NCBI RefSeq assembly: GCF_015209725.1
Contig: NZ_CP063656.1
Coordinates: 62,001-126,000 of the forward strand
Direction: 5' to 3'
DNA: 64,000 bases
From: Lysobacter ciconiae
GTDB lineage: Bacteria; Pseudomonadota; Gammaproteobacteria; Xanthomonadales; Xanthomonadaceae
In this document: positions 33,374 to 42,032 of the stretch, one piece after another
Layout: the number at the start of each line of letters is the position of its first letter
How positions within the stretch are numbered: position 1 is the first letter of the stretch
Made by a program: the position numbers and the translations under genes
The notes under the pieces: model-generated
Seen by the model: the letters and a program-made list of their open reading frames with translations, nothing else
The model's database searches: none
Told to the model about the DNA's origin: nothing

Positions 33374-34651
33374 ATGCGCCAAACCCGTCCCGTTGCCGTG
33401 CTCGGCGGCGTCCGGATTCCCTTCTGCCGCCAGAACACCGCCTATGCGGATGTCGGCAACCTGGGCATGTCGGTGCGCACCCTCGGCGCGCTGGTCGAGA
33501 AGTACGGGCTGCACGGCCAGCAACTGGGCGAGGTGGCGATGGGTGCGGTGATCAAGCACTCCAGCGACTGGAACCTGGGGCGCGAGGCCGCGCTGTCCTC
33601 CGGCCTGTCGCCGTTGACCCCGGGACTCACCTTGCAGCGCGCCTGCGGCACCTCGCTGGACACGATTGTCGCCGTGGCCAACAAGATCGCGGTGGGCCAG
33701 ATCGAGGCCGGCATCGGCGGTGGATCCGACACCACCTCGGACGTGCCGATCGTGTATGGCAGCCAGCTCCGCCGGCGCCTGCTCGCGGCCGCCGCGGCGC
33801 GCGACACCAAGGGCAAGCTGGCCGCGTTCAAGGGCTTCTCGCTGCGCGAGCTCAAGCCCGACTTTCCCGGCGTCGCCGAGCCGCGCACCGGCAAGTCGAT
33901 GGGCGAGCACTGCGAGGAGATGGCCAAGGAGTGGAACATCTCGCGCGATTCGCAGGACGAGTGGGCGCTGTCCTCGCACCAGAAGCTGGCCGCCGCCTAC
34001 GAGCGCGGGTTCTTCGATGACCTGGTGGTGAGCTTCCGCGGCGTCTCGCGCGACAACAACCTGCGCGCCGACAGTTCGCTGGAAAAGCTGGCGACGCTGA
34101 AGCCCGCGTTTGACCGCACCTCCGGCCGCGGCACGCTGACCGCCGGCAATTCCACTCCGCTCACCGATGGCGCCGCCGCCTGCCTGCTGGCCTCGCCGGA
34201 GTGGGCTGCCGCGCACGGTCACGAGCCGCTGTGCCACCTGATCGACTCGCAGGTCGCGGCGGTCGATTTCACCCACGGCGAGGGGCTGCTGATGGCGCCG
34301 ACCATCGCCGTGCCGGAGATGCTTGCCCGCCAGGGCCTGAGCCTGCAGGACTTCGACTTCTACGAGATCCACGAGGCGTTCGCCGCCCAGGTGCTGTGCA
34401 CGCTGCGCGCCTGGGAAAGCGAGGAGTATTGCAGGAACCGCCTCGGCCTGGACGCGCCGTTGGGGCGGATCGACCCGGCGAAGATCAACCCCAACGGTTC
34501 CTCGCTGGCGACCGGTCATCCGTTTGCGGCGACCGGCGCGCGGATCGTCGCCACCGCGGCCAAGGAGCTGGCGCAACGCGGCGGCGGACGCTGCCTGGTG
34601 TCGATCTGCACCGCGGGCGGCATGGGCGTGGTGGCGATCCTGGAGCGCTGA
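33374..34651 (+). CDS. fadI: Acetyl-CoA C-acyltransferase (FadI-type thiolase)
   Basis: A 425-residue thiolase starting at ATG. Catalytic residues are in place: Cys91 in QRACGTSLD, HEAFAAQV near residue 335, His382 in SSLATGHPFAATGAR, and Cys412 in ICTAGGMG. The GSS before LATGHPFAATG is the FadI/mitochondrial-trifunctional-beta subgroup form and differs from the FadA form. It carries out the last step of beta-oxidation, releasing acetyl-CoA from 3-ketoacyl-CoA. The usual partner fadJ (multifunctional alpha subunit) is not in the following genes, so it is either elsewhere or the enzyme works with another hydratase/dehydrogenase. Confidence 0.9.
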   Translation: MRQTRPVAVLGGVRIPFCRQNTAYADVGNLGMSVRTLGALVEKYGLHGQQLGEVAMGAVIKHSSDWNLGREAALSSGLSPLTPGLTLQRACGTSLDTIVAVANKIAVGQIEAGIGGGSDTTSDVPIVYGSQLRRRLLAAAAARDTKGKLAAFKGFSLRELKPDFPGVAEPRTGKSMGEHCEEMAKEWNISRDSQDEWALSSHQKLAAAYERGFFDDLVVSFRGVSRDNNLRADSSLEKLATLKPAFDRTSGRGTLTAGNSTPLTDGAAACLLASPEWAAAHGHEPLCHLIDSQVAAVDFTHGEGLLMAPTIAVPEMLARQGLSLQDFDFYEIHEAFAAQVLCTLRAWESEEYCRNRLGLDAPLGRIDPAKINPNGSSLATGHPFAATGARIVATAAKELAQRGGGRCLVSICTAGGMGVVAILER

Positions 34652-34759
34652 GGCGCCACGCCTGGCGGGGGCATCACCCCCGGACTGACGCTGGACGCCT
34701 CAACCCGAAGCGTCCGGCGTCGCGCGGCACCTTTTTACTCGCGCAGACGCGTCACCTGC

Positions 34760-36025
34760 TTACTCGCGCAGGCGCGGCATGCCGTGTTCGTCGCGCTCTT
34801 CCACCACCGCCATGTCGTGAAGCTGCTGGCGCATGTCGCGTCCGGGCAGCTCGGTGACCGCCTCGCCGCGGCTGGCGCGCAAGGCGTTGGCGTAGGCCAG
34901 GCGGCCCCGGGCCTCGTCGCCGGACTCGGCAAAACCGTGGCCAAGCTCCTCCCACGCATCGCCGCCCGCGCCCTGGGCGATCCCACGGTGCAGGTAGCCC
35001 TCCGCCGACGCCCAGTGGCCCTGAGCGCGGTTGAGCCGTGCCAGCGCCAGCAGCAGCGCGGGGCTGCCCGGATGCGCCTGCAGCCAGCGCTCGGCGTTTT
35101 CCCGACGCCGTTCAAGCTGGCCGATGGGCAAGCGGCCGTAGACCGCGGCCAGCGATTCGTCCCAGCGTTCGTCCAGCGCCTTTTCCACGCTCTTCGCCGC
35201 GGCGTCGTCCCAGCGCAGGGCGGCGGCGCGCTCGGCATACGCCGTTACCGCATCGGGGTCGGTCCGGAACGCCTTGGGCAATGACTCCCAGCGGTCGGCG
35301 AGGATGTTCGCATCGCCCGCTTCGCGCAGGGCCTCGCTGGCCCATTGCGCTTCCAGCCGGTCCAGTTGTTGCACCGGCAGTACCTTCTGCTGGCGCATGG
35401 CGCCGAGCAGGCCATACGCCTCTCCCACCTCGCCGGTGGCGGCCAGCGCATGCGCGCGCAGCAGCAATCCCCGCGGCGGCAGCGGTTGCACATCCGGGCT
35501 CTCCAGCAGCATCAGCGCCTCGGCGGGACGGCCGTCGGCAAGCGCGAGCTCGGCGCCGATCACCGCGCGGGTAACGGGGTGCGAGCCGGTCAACGCGTCC
35601 AGGTGCTGGCGCGCCAGCGCTGCATCGCCGGCCGCCGCGGCGGCGCGCGCCGCACCGGCATGGGCCAGCGGGGACACCCCCTGGCGCAGGGCCAGTGGCT
35701 GACGCGCGGCCTCGTTGAGCAACTTCTCCGAGCGGGCCCAATGGCCCAGCTCCAGCGCGCCCAGGCCTTCCACCAGCTTCATCCGGGCGGCGCGGCTGCG
35801 GCGCCGGCGCAGGGTGATGAACGGCAGGGTGAGCATCTTCCAGATCAGCCACAGCGCGACCCAGATGCCCAGGCCCACCAGGATGGCCGCGGCCAGCGTG
35901 GTCACGTAGCGGGTGCCGCGGAAGTCCAGCGTCAGCACGCCGGGGTCCTGGACCAGCAACTGGGCGGCGAGCGCGCCGACCAGCGCCAGCACGATCCAGA
36001 ACAGCAGGTTGCGAAACAGGTTCAT
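34760..36025 (-). CDS. hemY: HemY-type protoheme IX biogenesis protein
   Basis: The 421-residue protein starts at the ATG at 36025, overlapping the hemX stop by four bases (ATGA). Two membrane segments (about residues 4-22 and 42-64) precede a KMLTLPFITLRRRRSRAARM stretch typical of the HemY N-terminal domain. A TPR-like helical region follows to the end (GALELGHWARSEKLLNEAAR, GEVGEAYGLLGAMRQQKVLP). Despite the name it is not the protoporphyrinogen oxidase of Bacillus; it is a membrane protein of unresolved role that travels with hemX and hemD. It is the last gene of the hemD-hemX-hemY group. Confidence 0.92.
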   Translation of the reverse strand: MNLFRNLLFWIVLALVGALAAQLLVQDPGVLTLDFRGTRYVTTLAAAILVGLGIWVALWLIWKMLTLPFITLRRRRSRAARMKLVEGLGALELGHWARSEKLLNEAARQPLALRQGVSPLAHAGAARAAAAAGDAALARQHLDALTGSHPVTRAVIGAELALADGRPAEALMLLESPDVQPLPPRGLLLRAHALAATGEVGEAYGLLGAMRQQKVLPVQQLDRLEAQWASEALREAGDANILADRWESLPKAFRTDPDAVTAYAERAAALRWDDAAAKSVEKALDERWDESLAAVYGRLPIGQLERRRENAERWLQAHPGSPALLLALARLNRAQGHWASAEGYLHRGIAQGAGGDAWEELGHGFAESGDEARGRLAYANALRASRGEAVTELPGRDMRQQLHDMAVVEERDEHGMPRLRE

Positions 36026-37020
36026 GGCAGAGGCTCCCGATGGTTGGCGCGCAACTGGCGCAACTGGATCAATGTGGTGCCCAGGGTCGGAAGCCGGGGT
36101 GAAAGCGGCAGCGCGGCGATCTCGCGCAACTGCGCGCGGGCACCGTTGGCCGCACCAACCGGCGTCCCCAGTCGGGTCAGCCACGCGTCGGCGCGGCCCA
36201 GCGCGGCGCGGTAGGCCGTTGTGTCACGGCGCTCGGCGGCGGCCCGGGCCAGGGTGATTTCCAGCTGCAGGCCCGCCTGCGCATCCGCCCGCTGGGGCGC
36301 ATCCAGCGCATGCGGCGTCTCCAGGTCCTGCACCTGGACAATGCCGATGAAGGCGCGTTTCCACCACGGTTCCAGCGATGTCGGGGCGGGTGGCGAAGCG
36401 GGCTGCGGGGCATCGATCGTCGCGGCCCAGGCATCCAGCCGCGCCAGCGCGCGGGCCCGGGGTTCCCCATCCAGTGCGTCCAGGGCGGCGCGCTCCTGGC
36501 CCAGGGTCTGGCGCAGGTTGAGATACGCCGGGTCCTCGATCGCTTCCAGCACCCCGGCGGCGAGCGCATAGCTTCGCCGGGCGCCGTCCACGTCGCCGGC
36601 AATCTGCAGGCGCTGCTGGCCCAGACTGAGCAGAACCTCCGCCTCGTCCAGGCGCAGGGCGTGCGCACCCAGCCGGGCCGGATCGCTGTAGCGCGCCAGA
36701 CTGTCCTCGATCAGCGCGGCGCGCTCGGACAGTCCGAGCAGCTCGTCACGCAGGATGCGATTGGTCGCGATGGCCTGTTGCAGGCGCTTGGCCTGGACGC
36801 CCTGGTCGCCCCGCAGGCTGTCCAGGCGCTGGCCCAGCGTCTCCAGCCGCGTCTGGACGACGCCCGCCTGGGCAAGGTCCTGCGCCTGGTGCCCCTGCCA
36901 GCGGTAGCCGCCATAGGCCAGCGCGGCGATCGCCGCGAGCAGCAGGACCAGCAACCAGGGCCAGGTTGACCGGCGGCGAGGCGGTGGGGTGGACGGGGAA
37001 CTGGACACGTCGATGAACAC
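36022..37020 (-). CDS. hemX: HemX-type protein (uroporphyrinogen-III C-methyltransferase family name)
   Basis: The 332-residue protein begins at GTG at 37020. A single membrane helix (about residues 20-37) follows a Pro/Arg-rich cytoplasmic tip, and the rest is a long helical region with coiled-coil character (GLSERAALIEDSLARYSDPA, LRLDEAEVLLSLGQQRLQIA) that ends in the periplasm. The LRLDEAEVLLSLGQQRL block is the best conserved HemX segment. The catalytic sites of true SAM-dependent uroporphyrinogen methyltransferase are absent, so the enzyme name applied to this family is likely misleading. It lies 45 bases downstream of hemD. Confidence 0.88.
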   Translation of the reverse strand: MFIDVSSSPSTPPPRRRSTWPWLLVLLLAAIAALAYGGYRWQGHQAQDLAQAGVVQTRLETLGQRLDSLRGDQGVQAKRLQQAIATNRILRDELLGLSERAALIEDSLARYSDPARLGAHALRLDEAEVLLSLGQQRLQIAGDVDGARRSYALAAGVLEAIEDPAYLNLRQTLGQERAALDALDGEPRARALARLDAWAATIDAPQPASPPAPTSLEPWWKRAFIGIVQVQDLETPHALDAPQRADAQAGLQLEITLARAAAERRDTTAYRAALGRADAWLTRLGTPVGAANGARAQLREIAALPLSPRLPTLGTTLIQLRQLRANHREPLP

Positions 37021-37065
37021 GCTGGCGGGAGCTCCAATGCTACCGGAGCGCCGTCTGCGTGGGCG

Positions 37066-37827
37066 TCACGCCATCAGTTGCGCTGCGGCCTCGGCCATGT
37101 CCGCCGGGCGGGCGCTGCGGGCCGGCCGGCAGTCGGAGAAACCCGACGCGCGGGCCAACTGCACCAGCCGCTCGCTGGCGGCCACGACCGGCAACCCGAG
37201 CAGGCGCTCGAGCACCGGCGCAGGCAGGCTCTGCAGGGCCAGTTGCAGCGCCTCGCCGCTGGACACGGCCAGCACGGCGGGCGCGTCGAGATCGCGCACC
37301 GCGGCCAGCGCGCGCGGCGGCGGCAGTACCGGTACGCGCCGGTAGACGTTGGCGCGGATCACCTCGGCGCCGCGCGCTGCCAGGGCGGGCGGCAGGGTCC
37401 CGCGCCCGCCCGGTGCTGTCACCAGGCCGATGGTGCTGCCTTGCAGCTGTTGCAGGCCGGTCAGCGCGAGCAGTCCTTCGCTGTCCATGCGGGCCGGGGA
37501 GGCCACGACCGGGATGCCGGCGCGGCGCAGCGCTGCAGCCGTGCCTGCGCCGACGGCAAACCAGTCCTGGCCCGCTCTGGCGCGAAGCGCGCAAAGCGTC
37601 GCGGCCGAGCGTGCGGCCTGCGGGCTGGTGAACATCAGCCGGTCGGCGGCCAACGCGCGATCCAGCGCAACGCGGCTTTCCGCGCTGTCAATGGTCTCCA
37701 GCTTCCACGGTGCCAGCGCCAGCAGGCCGGCGCCGTGGCGGGCGGCGGCGCGGCGCAGCGAGGCGTTGCCGCCGCGTGGACGCAGCGAGATCACGTACCA
37801 TGCGGGAGCCGGGTTGCGCGCGGTCAT
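37066..37827 (-). CDS. hemD: Uroporphyrinogen-III synthase
   Basis: From the ATG at 37827 the product is 253 residues, the usual size. HemD sequences are poorly conserved, but the two-domain pattern is visible: LMFTSPQAARSAATLCALRA (the hinge and first-domain helix), FAVGAGTAAALRRAGI, and LAVSSGEALQLALQSL, which matches the conserved segment with Ser/Thr residues of the second domain. It closes hydroxymethylbilane with inversion of ring D to give uroporphyrinogen III. hemX and hemY follow in the same direction, an arrangement common in gammaproteobacteria, but hemC is not adjacent here. Confidence 0.9.
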   Translation of the reverse strand: MTARNPAPAWYVISLRPRGGNASLRRAAARHGAGLLALAPWKLETIDSAESRVALDRALAADRLMFTSPQAARSAATLCALRARAGQDWFAVGAGTAAALRRAGIPVVASPARMDSEGLLALTGLQQLQGSTIGLVTAPGGRGTLPPALAARGAEVIRANVYRRVPVLPPPRALAAVRDLDAPAVLAVSSGEALQLALQSLPAPVLERLLGLPVVAASERLVQLARASGFSDCRPARSARPADMAEAAAQLMA

Positions 37828-37926
37828 CGCCACAGCTTGGCACGCGCAACCGACGACTGCATGCCCGTCCTGCCGTCCGCGCATTCCCCTTCTCTTCCGG
37901 TCGATCCGGCTCCAGCCAGGGTTTAC

Positions 37927-38394
37927 ATGCCGCAATCCGCGTCCCACATCCAGGCCCTGCAGCGTCTCGAGCAGCGCTTCCAATCGATGCCGCCGGTCGC
38001 GGCCATGGCGCCGATAATCGAGGGTTTCGACGGCCAGAGGCTGTGCGTCAACGCGCCGCTGGACCTGCATGTCAACGACAAGGGCTGCGCGTTTGGCGGC
38101 AGCATGGTGTCATTGATGACGCTGGCGTCCTGGGGCCTGGTGACGATGCAGGTCGAGGCCGCCGGGCTCGACGCGGGAATCTACGTCGCCGACAGCCAGG
38201 TGCGTTATCTGCACCCGGTGTACGAGGACCTGCGGATCACCGCCGAGCTGGCGCCTTCGGGCGGCTGGGACGCTTTCATCGCGACCTTGCGCCAGCGCCG
38301 GCGCGCACGCATCAGCCTGGTCGCCCGCCTGATGCTGGCCGACGGCCGCCTTGCGACCGACTTCAGCGCCCGCTACGTCGCCATCGCCCGCTGA
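37927..38394 (+). CDS. Thioesterase-domain protein (YiiD C-terminal type)
   Basis: From the ATG at 37927 the protein is 155 residues; an upstream ATG at 37861 is in frame but the intervening codons look non-coding. It has the hotdog pattern of the YiiD_C family: MAPIIEGFDGQRLCVNAPLD, LHVNDKGCAFGGSMVSLMTL with the conserved Asn-Asp-Lys and Gly-Gly-Ser, and YVADSQVRYLHPVYEDL. These proteins are presumed acyl-CoA or acyl-ACP thioesterases without known substrate. It diverges from hemD with a 99-base gap. Confidence 0.85.
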   Translation: MPQSASHIQALQRLEQRFQSMPPVAAMAPIIEGFDGQRLCVNAPLDLHVNDKGCAFGGSMVSLMTLASWGLVTMQVEAAGLDAGIYVADSQVRYLHPVYEDLRITAELAPSGGWDAFIATLRQRRRARISLVARLMLADGRLATDFSARYVAIAR

Positions 38395-38446
38395 AACGAT
38401 CGGGCACCCGCTACGATCGGCGCCTGCCACCGGAGAATCCCCCAAC

Positions 38447-38905
38447 ATGCATCGCTCACCCTGTCACCGTCCGAACCGCCGCTGGCAAGGCCTGCGCGCG
38501 ATCCTGCTGGTCCTGGCCGCGCTATGGGTGCTTGCCGGCTGCAGCAGTGCCAGTCCCGCCGCCAGCGCGCTGGACTCGGCGCAGTACGCCTGGTCGGGAG
38601 CGATCCGCTGGGGCGATTTCGGCGGCGCGCGGAATCTGGTCGACCCGGCGGTCCGCGAGGCGAACCCCCTAAGCCCGCTGCAGATGGAACGCTACGAACA
38701 GGTCCAGGTCTCGTCCTACCGCGATGTCGGCGGCGCCGTGGATACCGCCAACGGCCGCGCGGTGCGCAACATCGAGATCGGCGTGATCAACCGCCACACC
38801 ATGGCCGAGCGCACCGTCCGCTACCTCGAGCAGTGGCGCTGGGACGCCGGCGCCAAGGCCTGGTGGCTGGTCAGCGACCTGCCGGATCTGTGGGCCGGGC
38901 AATGA
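38447..38905 (+). CDS. Small lipoprotein of unknown function
   Basis: The 152-residue protein starts at ATG with an Arg-rich N-terminus and a hydrophobic stretch ending LWVLAGCSSA, a clear lipobox with Cys33. The remainder is a single compact domain with several aromatic residues (AWSGAIRWGDFGGARNLVDP, VRYLEQWRWDAGAKAWWLVS) that resembles the NTF2-like lipoproteins of xanthomonads, a fold often used as an envelope accessory module. No catalytic residues can be assigned. The rhodanese gene follows 66 bases later. Confidence 0.8.
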   Translation: MHRSPCHRPNRRWQGLRAILLVLAALWVLAGCSSASPAASALDSAQYAWSGAIRWGDFGGARNLVDPAVREANPLSPLQMERYEQVQVSSYRDVGGAVDTANGRAVRNIEIGVINRHTMAERTVRYLEQWRWDAGAKAWWLVSDLPDLWAGQ

Positions 38906-38971
38906 GCGCGTTTTTGCACCCGTCCCGCCGCTGGGCGACAATCGCCGGCCCCCAGTCGTGCGCGTGATTCC

Positions 38972-39412
38972 GTGACCTTTGAAGAACTGCTGGCCTTCGC
39001 CCAGCGTCACCCCCTGCTGTCGCTGGCGCTGGTCGGCATCACCGTGGCCCTGGTGTTCACCGAAATCGCCCAGCTGTTCCGGGGCTACGCCGGCCTGCGC
39101 CCCGCCGAGCTGGTGGCGCTGATGAACCGCGACAACGCGCTGGTGATAGACCTCTCGCCCAGCAGCGACTTCGAGAAGGGCCATATCGCCGGAAGCAAGT
39201 CGGTCCAGCCCAGCCAGTTCGATCCGGAAAGCAAGCAGCTGGCGGCCGCCAAGGCGCTGCCGGTGATCGTCGTGTGCCGCACCGGCATGACCGCCGGCGC
39301 GTCGGCCAAGCGGCTGAAGAAGGCCGGCTTTGAGAAGGTCTACGTGCTCGAGGGCGGCATCCAGGCCTGGCGCCAGGCCGACCTGCCACTGGTCAAGGGC
39401 CGCCGCGGCTGA
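38972..39412 (+). CDS. Membrane-anchored rhodanese-like protein
   Basis: The 146-residue protein starts with GTG at 38972. An N-terminal membrane helix (about residues 14-32) is followed by a rhodanese domain: LVIDLSPSSDFEKGHIAGSK, and the active loop VVCRTGMTAGASAKRLK with Cys at about residue 107. The CRTGMTA loop is of the YibN type, a single-domain rhodanese common next to secB. It may transfer sulfur or redox equivalents; the actual acceptor is unknown. secB and gpsA follow, the yibN-(grxC)-secB-gpsA order known from enteric bacteria. Confidence 0.9.
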   Translation: MTFEELLAFAQRHPLLSLALVGITVALVFTEIAQLFRGYAGLRPAELVALMNRDNALVIDLSPSSDFEKGHIAGSKSVQPSQFDPESKQLAAAKALPVIVVCRTGMTAGASAKRLKKAGFEKVYVLEGGIQAWRQADLPLVKGRRG

Positions 39413-39535
39413 ACGCGGGGCGGCTCGCTGCGGGCTCTTGCTTCGCCGCCCGTCGTCCCCAGCCTTGAGCCCATGGCGCGCCATGGCTGCGTGCCATAAT
39501 CGCCACTTTTCCGTCCTTACGCTGGAGTAATCCCG

Positions 39536-40063
39536 ATGTCCGAAGAAACCCTCAACGGTGCCGCCGCGCCGGCCGAAGCCGCCACCGGTGCCTCTTTCAC
39601 GGTCGAGAAGATCTACGCCAAGGACGTCTCTTTCGAAGTGCCCGGCGGCCCGGGCGTGTTCAACGAGCAGGCCCAGCCGGAGCTGCAGATGAACCTCAGC
39701 CAGAGCGTGCAGCAGGTGAATGAAGGCCTGTACGAGGTGGTCCTGGGCATCACCCTGACCTGCAACGCCGACGACAAGCCGCTGTACCTGGCCGAGGTCA
39801 AGCAGGCCGGCGTGTTCAGCATGAGCGGCTTTGAACCGGCGCAGCTGGACGCCATGCTCGGCATTCATTGCCCGAACGTGCTCTACCCGTATTCGCGTGC
39901 GCTGATCAGCAGCCTGATCCAGTCGGGTGGTTTCCCGCCGTTCTTCCTGCAGCCGATCAATTTCGAAGCCCTCTACAGCGAAAGCCTGCGCCAGCGCGCG
40001 GCGAAGGACGCCGGCGACCAGACCCCCGGCCTCGACGGCGTCGAGACCGCCGGCAACGCCTGA
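39536..40063 (+). CDS. secB: Protein-export chaperone SecB
   Basis: A 175-residue acidic protein with the SecB core: FTVEKIYAKDVSFEVPGGPGVF near the start, PELQMNLSQSVQQVNEGLYE, CNADDKPLYLAEVKQAGVF, and ISSLIQSGGFPPFFLQPINFEALYSE-like C-terminal block. It binds unfolded precursors and hands them to SecA. The final 20 residues are an Asp/Gly-rich tail. The stop codon is 10 bases from gpsA, so the pair is co-transcribed. Confidence 0.97.
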   Translation: MSEETLNGAAAPAEAATGASFTVEKIYAKDVSFEVPGGPGVFNEQAQPELQMNLSQSVQQVNEGLYEVVLGITLTCNADDKPLYLAEVKQAGVFSMSGFEPAQLDAMLGIHCPNVLYPYSRALISSLIQSGGFPPFFLQPINFEALYSESLRQRAAKDAGDQTPGLDGVETAGNA

Positions 40064-40073
40064 TCTCGGCGGC

Positions 40074-41111
40074 ATGAGTCACTTGGTGGAATCCGGCGCC
40101 CAGCGCGTGGCGGTGCTGGGCGCGGGCTCCTGGGGCACCGCACTGGCGGCGCTTGTTGCGCGGCACGGGCACGACACGGTGCTGTGGGGCCGGGACGTCG
40201 ATGCGATTGCCGGTATCGAGCATGACCGCCAGAACGCGCGCTACCTGCCCGGCATCACGCTGCCGGAGAACCTGCGCGCCACCGGTGATCTGGCCGGGGC
40301 GATGAAGGATGCCGAGCTGGTGCTCGTCGTGGTGCCCTCGCACGCGTTCGCCGACACCCTGCGCCTGCTGGCACCGCACCGCCCGGCAACTGCCGGCGTG
40401 GCCTGGGCCAGCAAGGGCTTCGAGCCCGGCAGCGGCCGCTTCCTGCACGAGGTTGCCGCCGAAGTGCTCGGCGCCGAGGTGCCCTTGGCCGTGGTCACCG
40501 GCCCCTCGTTTGCGAAGGAAGTCGCCATCGGGCTTCCCACCGCGCTGACCGTGCACTCGGCCAGCGACCGGTTTGCCAAATGCGTCGCCGACGTTCTGCA
40601 CGGGCCGAGCTTTCGCGCCTATACCGGCGACGACATGCTCGGCGCCGAGCTGGGCGGGGCAATGAAGAACGTGCTGGCGGTGGCGACAGGCGTGGCCGAC
40701 GGCATGGAGCTGGGCCTGAACGCCCGCGCCGGCCTCATCACGCGTGGCCTGAACGAGATGCTGCGCCTGAACCGCGCGCTCGGCGGCCGTCCGGAGACGG
40801 TGATGGGCTTGGCCGGACTGGGTGACCTGGTGTTGACCTGCACCGGCGATCTGTCGCGCAACCGCCGCCTGGGACTGGCATTGGGCCGGGGCCAATCGAT
40901 CGAGGACGCGATCCGCGACATCGGCCAGGTGGTCGAGTCGGTGCAGACGGCGGACGAAGTGATGCGCCTGGCCCGTCGCCACGAGGTCGAACTGCCGATC
41001 GCCGAAGCCGTGTTCGCGGTGCTGCATGGCGATCTCACGCCTGCCCAGGGGCTGCGCCAGTTGATGGCGCGCGAGCAGAAAGCCGAGTATCCCGGTCCGT
41101 TGTTCGGCTGA
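40074..41111 (+). CDS. gpsA: NAD(P)H-dependent glycerol-3-phosphate dehydrogenase
   Basis: The 345-residue protein starts at the ATG at 40074. VAVLGAGSWGTALA is the dinucleotide-binding loop, VTGPSFAKEVAIGLPTA and the catalytic Lys in AELGGAMKNVLAVATGV mark the active site, and GLAGLGDLVLTCTGDLSRNRR is the family signature at the C-terminal domain. It reduces dihydroxyacetone phosphate to sn-glycerol-3-phosphate for phospholipid synthesis. It ends the secB-gpsA unit, followed by a strong terminator. Confidence 0.97.
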   Translation: MSHLVESGAQRVAVLGAGSWGTALAALVARHGHDTVLWGRDVDAIAGIEHDRQNARYLPGITLPENLRATGDLAGAMKDAELVLVVVPSHAFADTLRLLAPHRPATAGVAWASKGFEPGSGRFLHEVAAEVLGAEVPLAVVTGPSFAKEVAIGLPTALTVHSASDRFAKCVADVLHGPSFRAYTGDDMLGAELGGAMKNVLAVATGVADGMELGLNARAGLITRGLNEMLRLNRALGGRPETVMGLAGLGDLVLTCTGDLSRNRRLGLALGRGQSIEDAIRDIGQVVESVQTADEVMRLARRHEVELPIAEAVFAVLHGDLTPAQGLRQLMAREQKAEYPGPLFG

Positions 41112-41151
41112 GGCATCCCCGGAACGTAAATGCTGCGGAGGACGCCCATAA

Positions 41152-41181
41152 AAAAAGCCCGGCCGAAGCCGGGCTTTTTTC
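41152..41181. terminator. Bidirectional Rho-independent terminator
   Basis: A perfect stem AGCCCGGC-CGAA-GCCGGGCT is flanked by A6 on the left and T6 on the right, so it ends gpsA on the plus strand and the Ax21-family gene on the minus strand. Confidence 0.95.
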
Positions 41182-41197
41182 GTGCATGACGATCGGA

Positions 41198-41776
41198 TCA
41201 GAACGTGATGCGCGGACCGATGAACCACTGGGTGTCGCCGTCGACGAACTTGACGTCGCCGCTCAGGCCCCACATCGGGTTGAACTTCACCTGCGCGCCG
41301 AGGCGACCGTAGAAGTCACCGTCGTAGTCGCTGCCGTCCTCATAGCCGGCCATCGCGTAGCCTTCGAAGTTCGGTGCCAGCGCGCCACGCACGCCCACTT
41401 CAACGCTGTAGCCGTTCAGGCTGTTGTTGAACTCGTCCTCGGAACGCTCGTAGGCGACGCGGGTCACCAGGTCGGCGGCCGGGGAGATCTCGTGGTTGTA
41501 GCCCACGCCCAGGCGCCACTGATCGATCTTGACGCCGCGGTAGCGCAGCGGACCAACGAAGAAATCGTCGGTCTTCTGGTTGGAGTAGTCGCCGAACACG
41601 TGGAAGTTCGGCGCGATGGCGCCGGAACCGCGGACGGCAAACCCGTCGGCGTCGCTGTAGTCGGTGTCGGTGGCGATGTAGCCGGCTTCGACGTAGTTGT
41701 AGGAGATGCCATCGGCGGCCGAAGCAGCAAACGGAAGCGCGGCGATCAGGCTCAGGGCAAGCAGTGACTTCTTCAT
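41198..41776 (-). CDS. Ax21-family outer-membrane beta-barrel protein
   Basis: The 192-residue protein has a textbook signal peptide (MKKSLLALSLIAALPFAASA). The mature part is a run of amphipathic strands with alternating aromatic residues (YNYVEAGYIATDTDYSDADG, DQWRLGVGYNHEISPAADLV) and ends in an aromatic GPRITF, the outer-membrane insertion signal. Length and strand pattern match the Ax21 proteins of Xanthomonas and Stenotrophomonas, small barrels found in outer-membrane vesicles. Earlier claims that Ax21 is the elicitor recognised by rice XA21 were withdrawn, so no signalling role should be assumed. Confidence 0.9.
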   Translation of the reverse strand: MKKSLLALSLIAALPFAASAADGISYNYVEAGYIATDTDYSDADGFAVRGSGAIAPNFHVFGDYSNQKTDDFFVGPLRYRGVKIDQWRLGVGYNHEISPAADLVTRVAYERSEDEFNNSLNGYSVEVGVRGALAPNFEGYAMAGYEDGSDYDGDFYGRLGAQVKFNPMWGLSGDVKFVDGDTQWFIGPRITF

Positions 41777-42032
41777 GATTTTTCGGCCTCTTGAAAGGGA
41801 TAGCTCATTCCGGCTGCGGCCGCCTCAAACCAAGGTGGCATCCCAGCTGGACCCCGGCAGTATCCCCGCGGGGGTGTAATCCCAACTGAATTGTGTACTT
41901 GACCGTTCAATAACTACAGGTGCTGTTCAGGATGGAATATTGGAAGCCCGGTTGACCGGTGTCATGAAGCCGCAACGCCTCCTTCTGCAGACTGGGCACC
42001 CGACGATGTGGTCGATTCCAGAGGAGTCCAAC

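Noticed and set aside
36022..37020. Uroporphyrinogen-III C-methyltransferase activity for HemX
   Set aside because: No SAM-binding GxGxGD-type motif of true CobA/CysG enzymes is present; the name is inherited from annotation.
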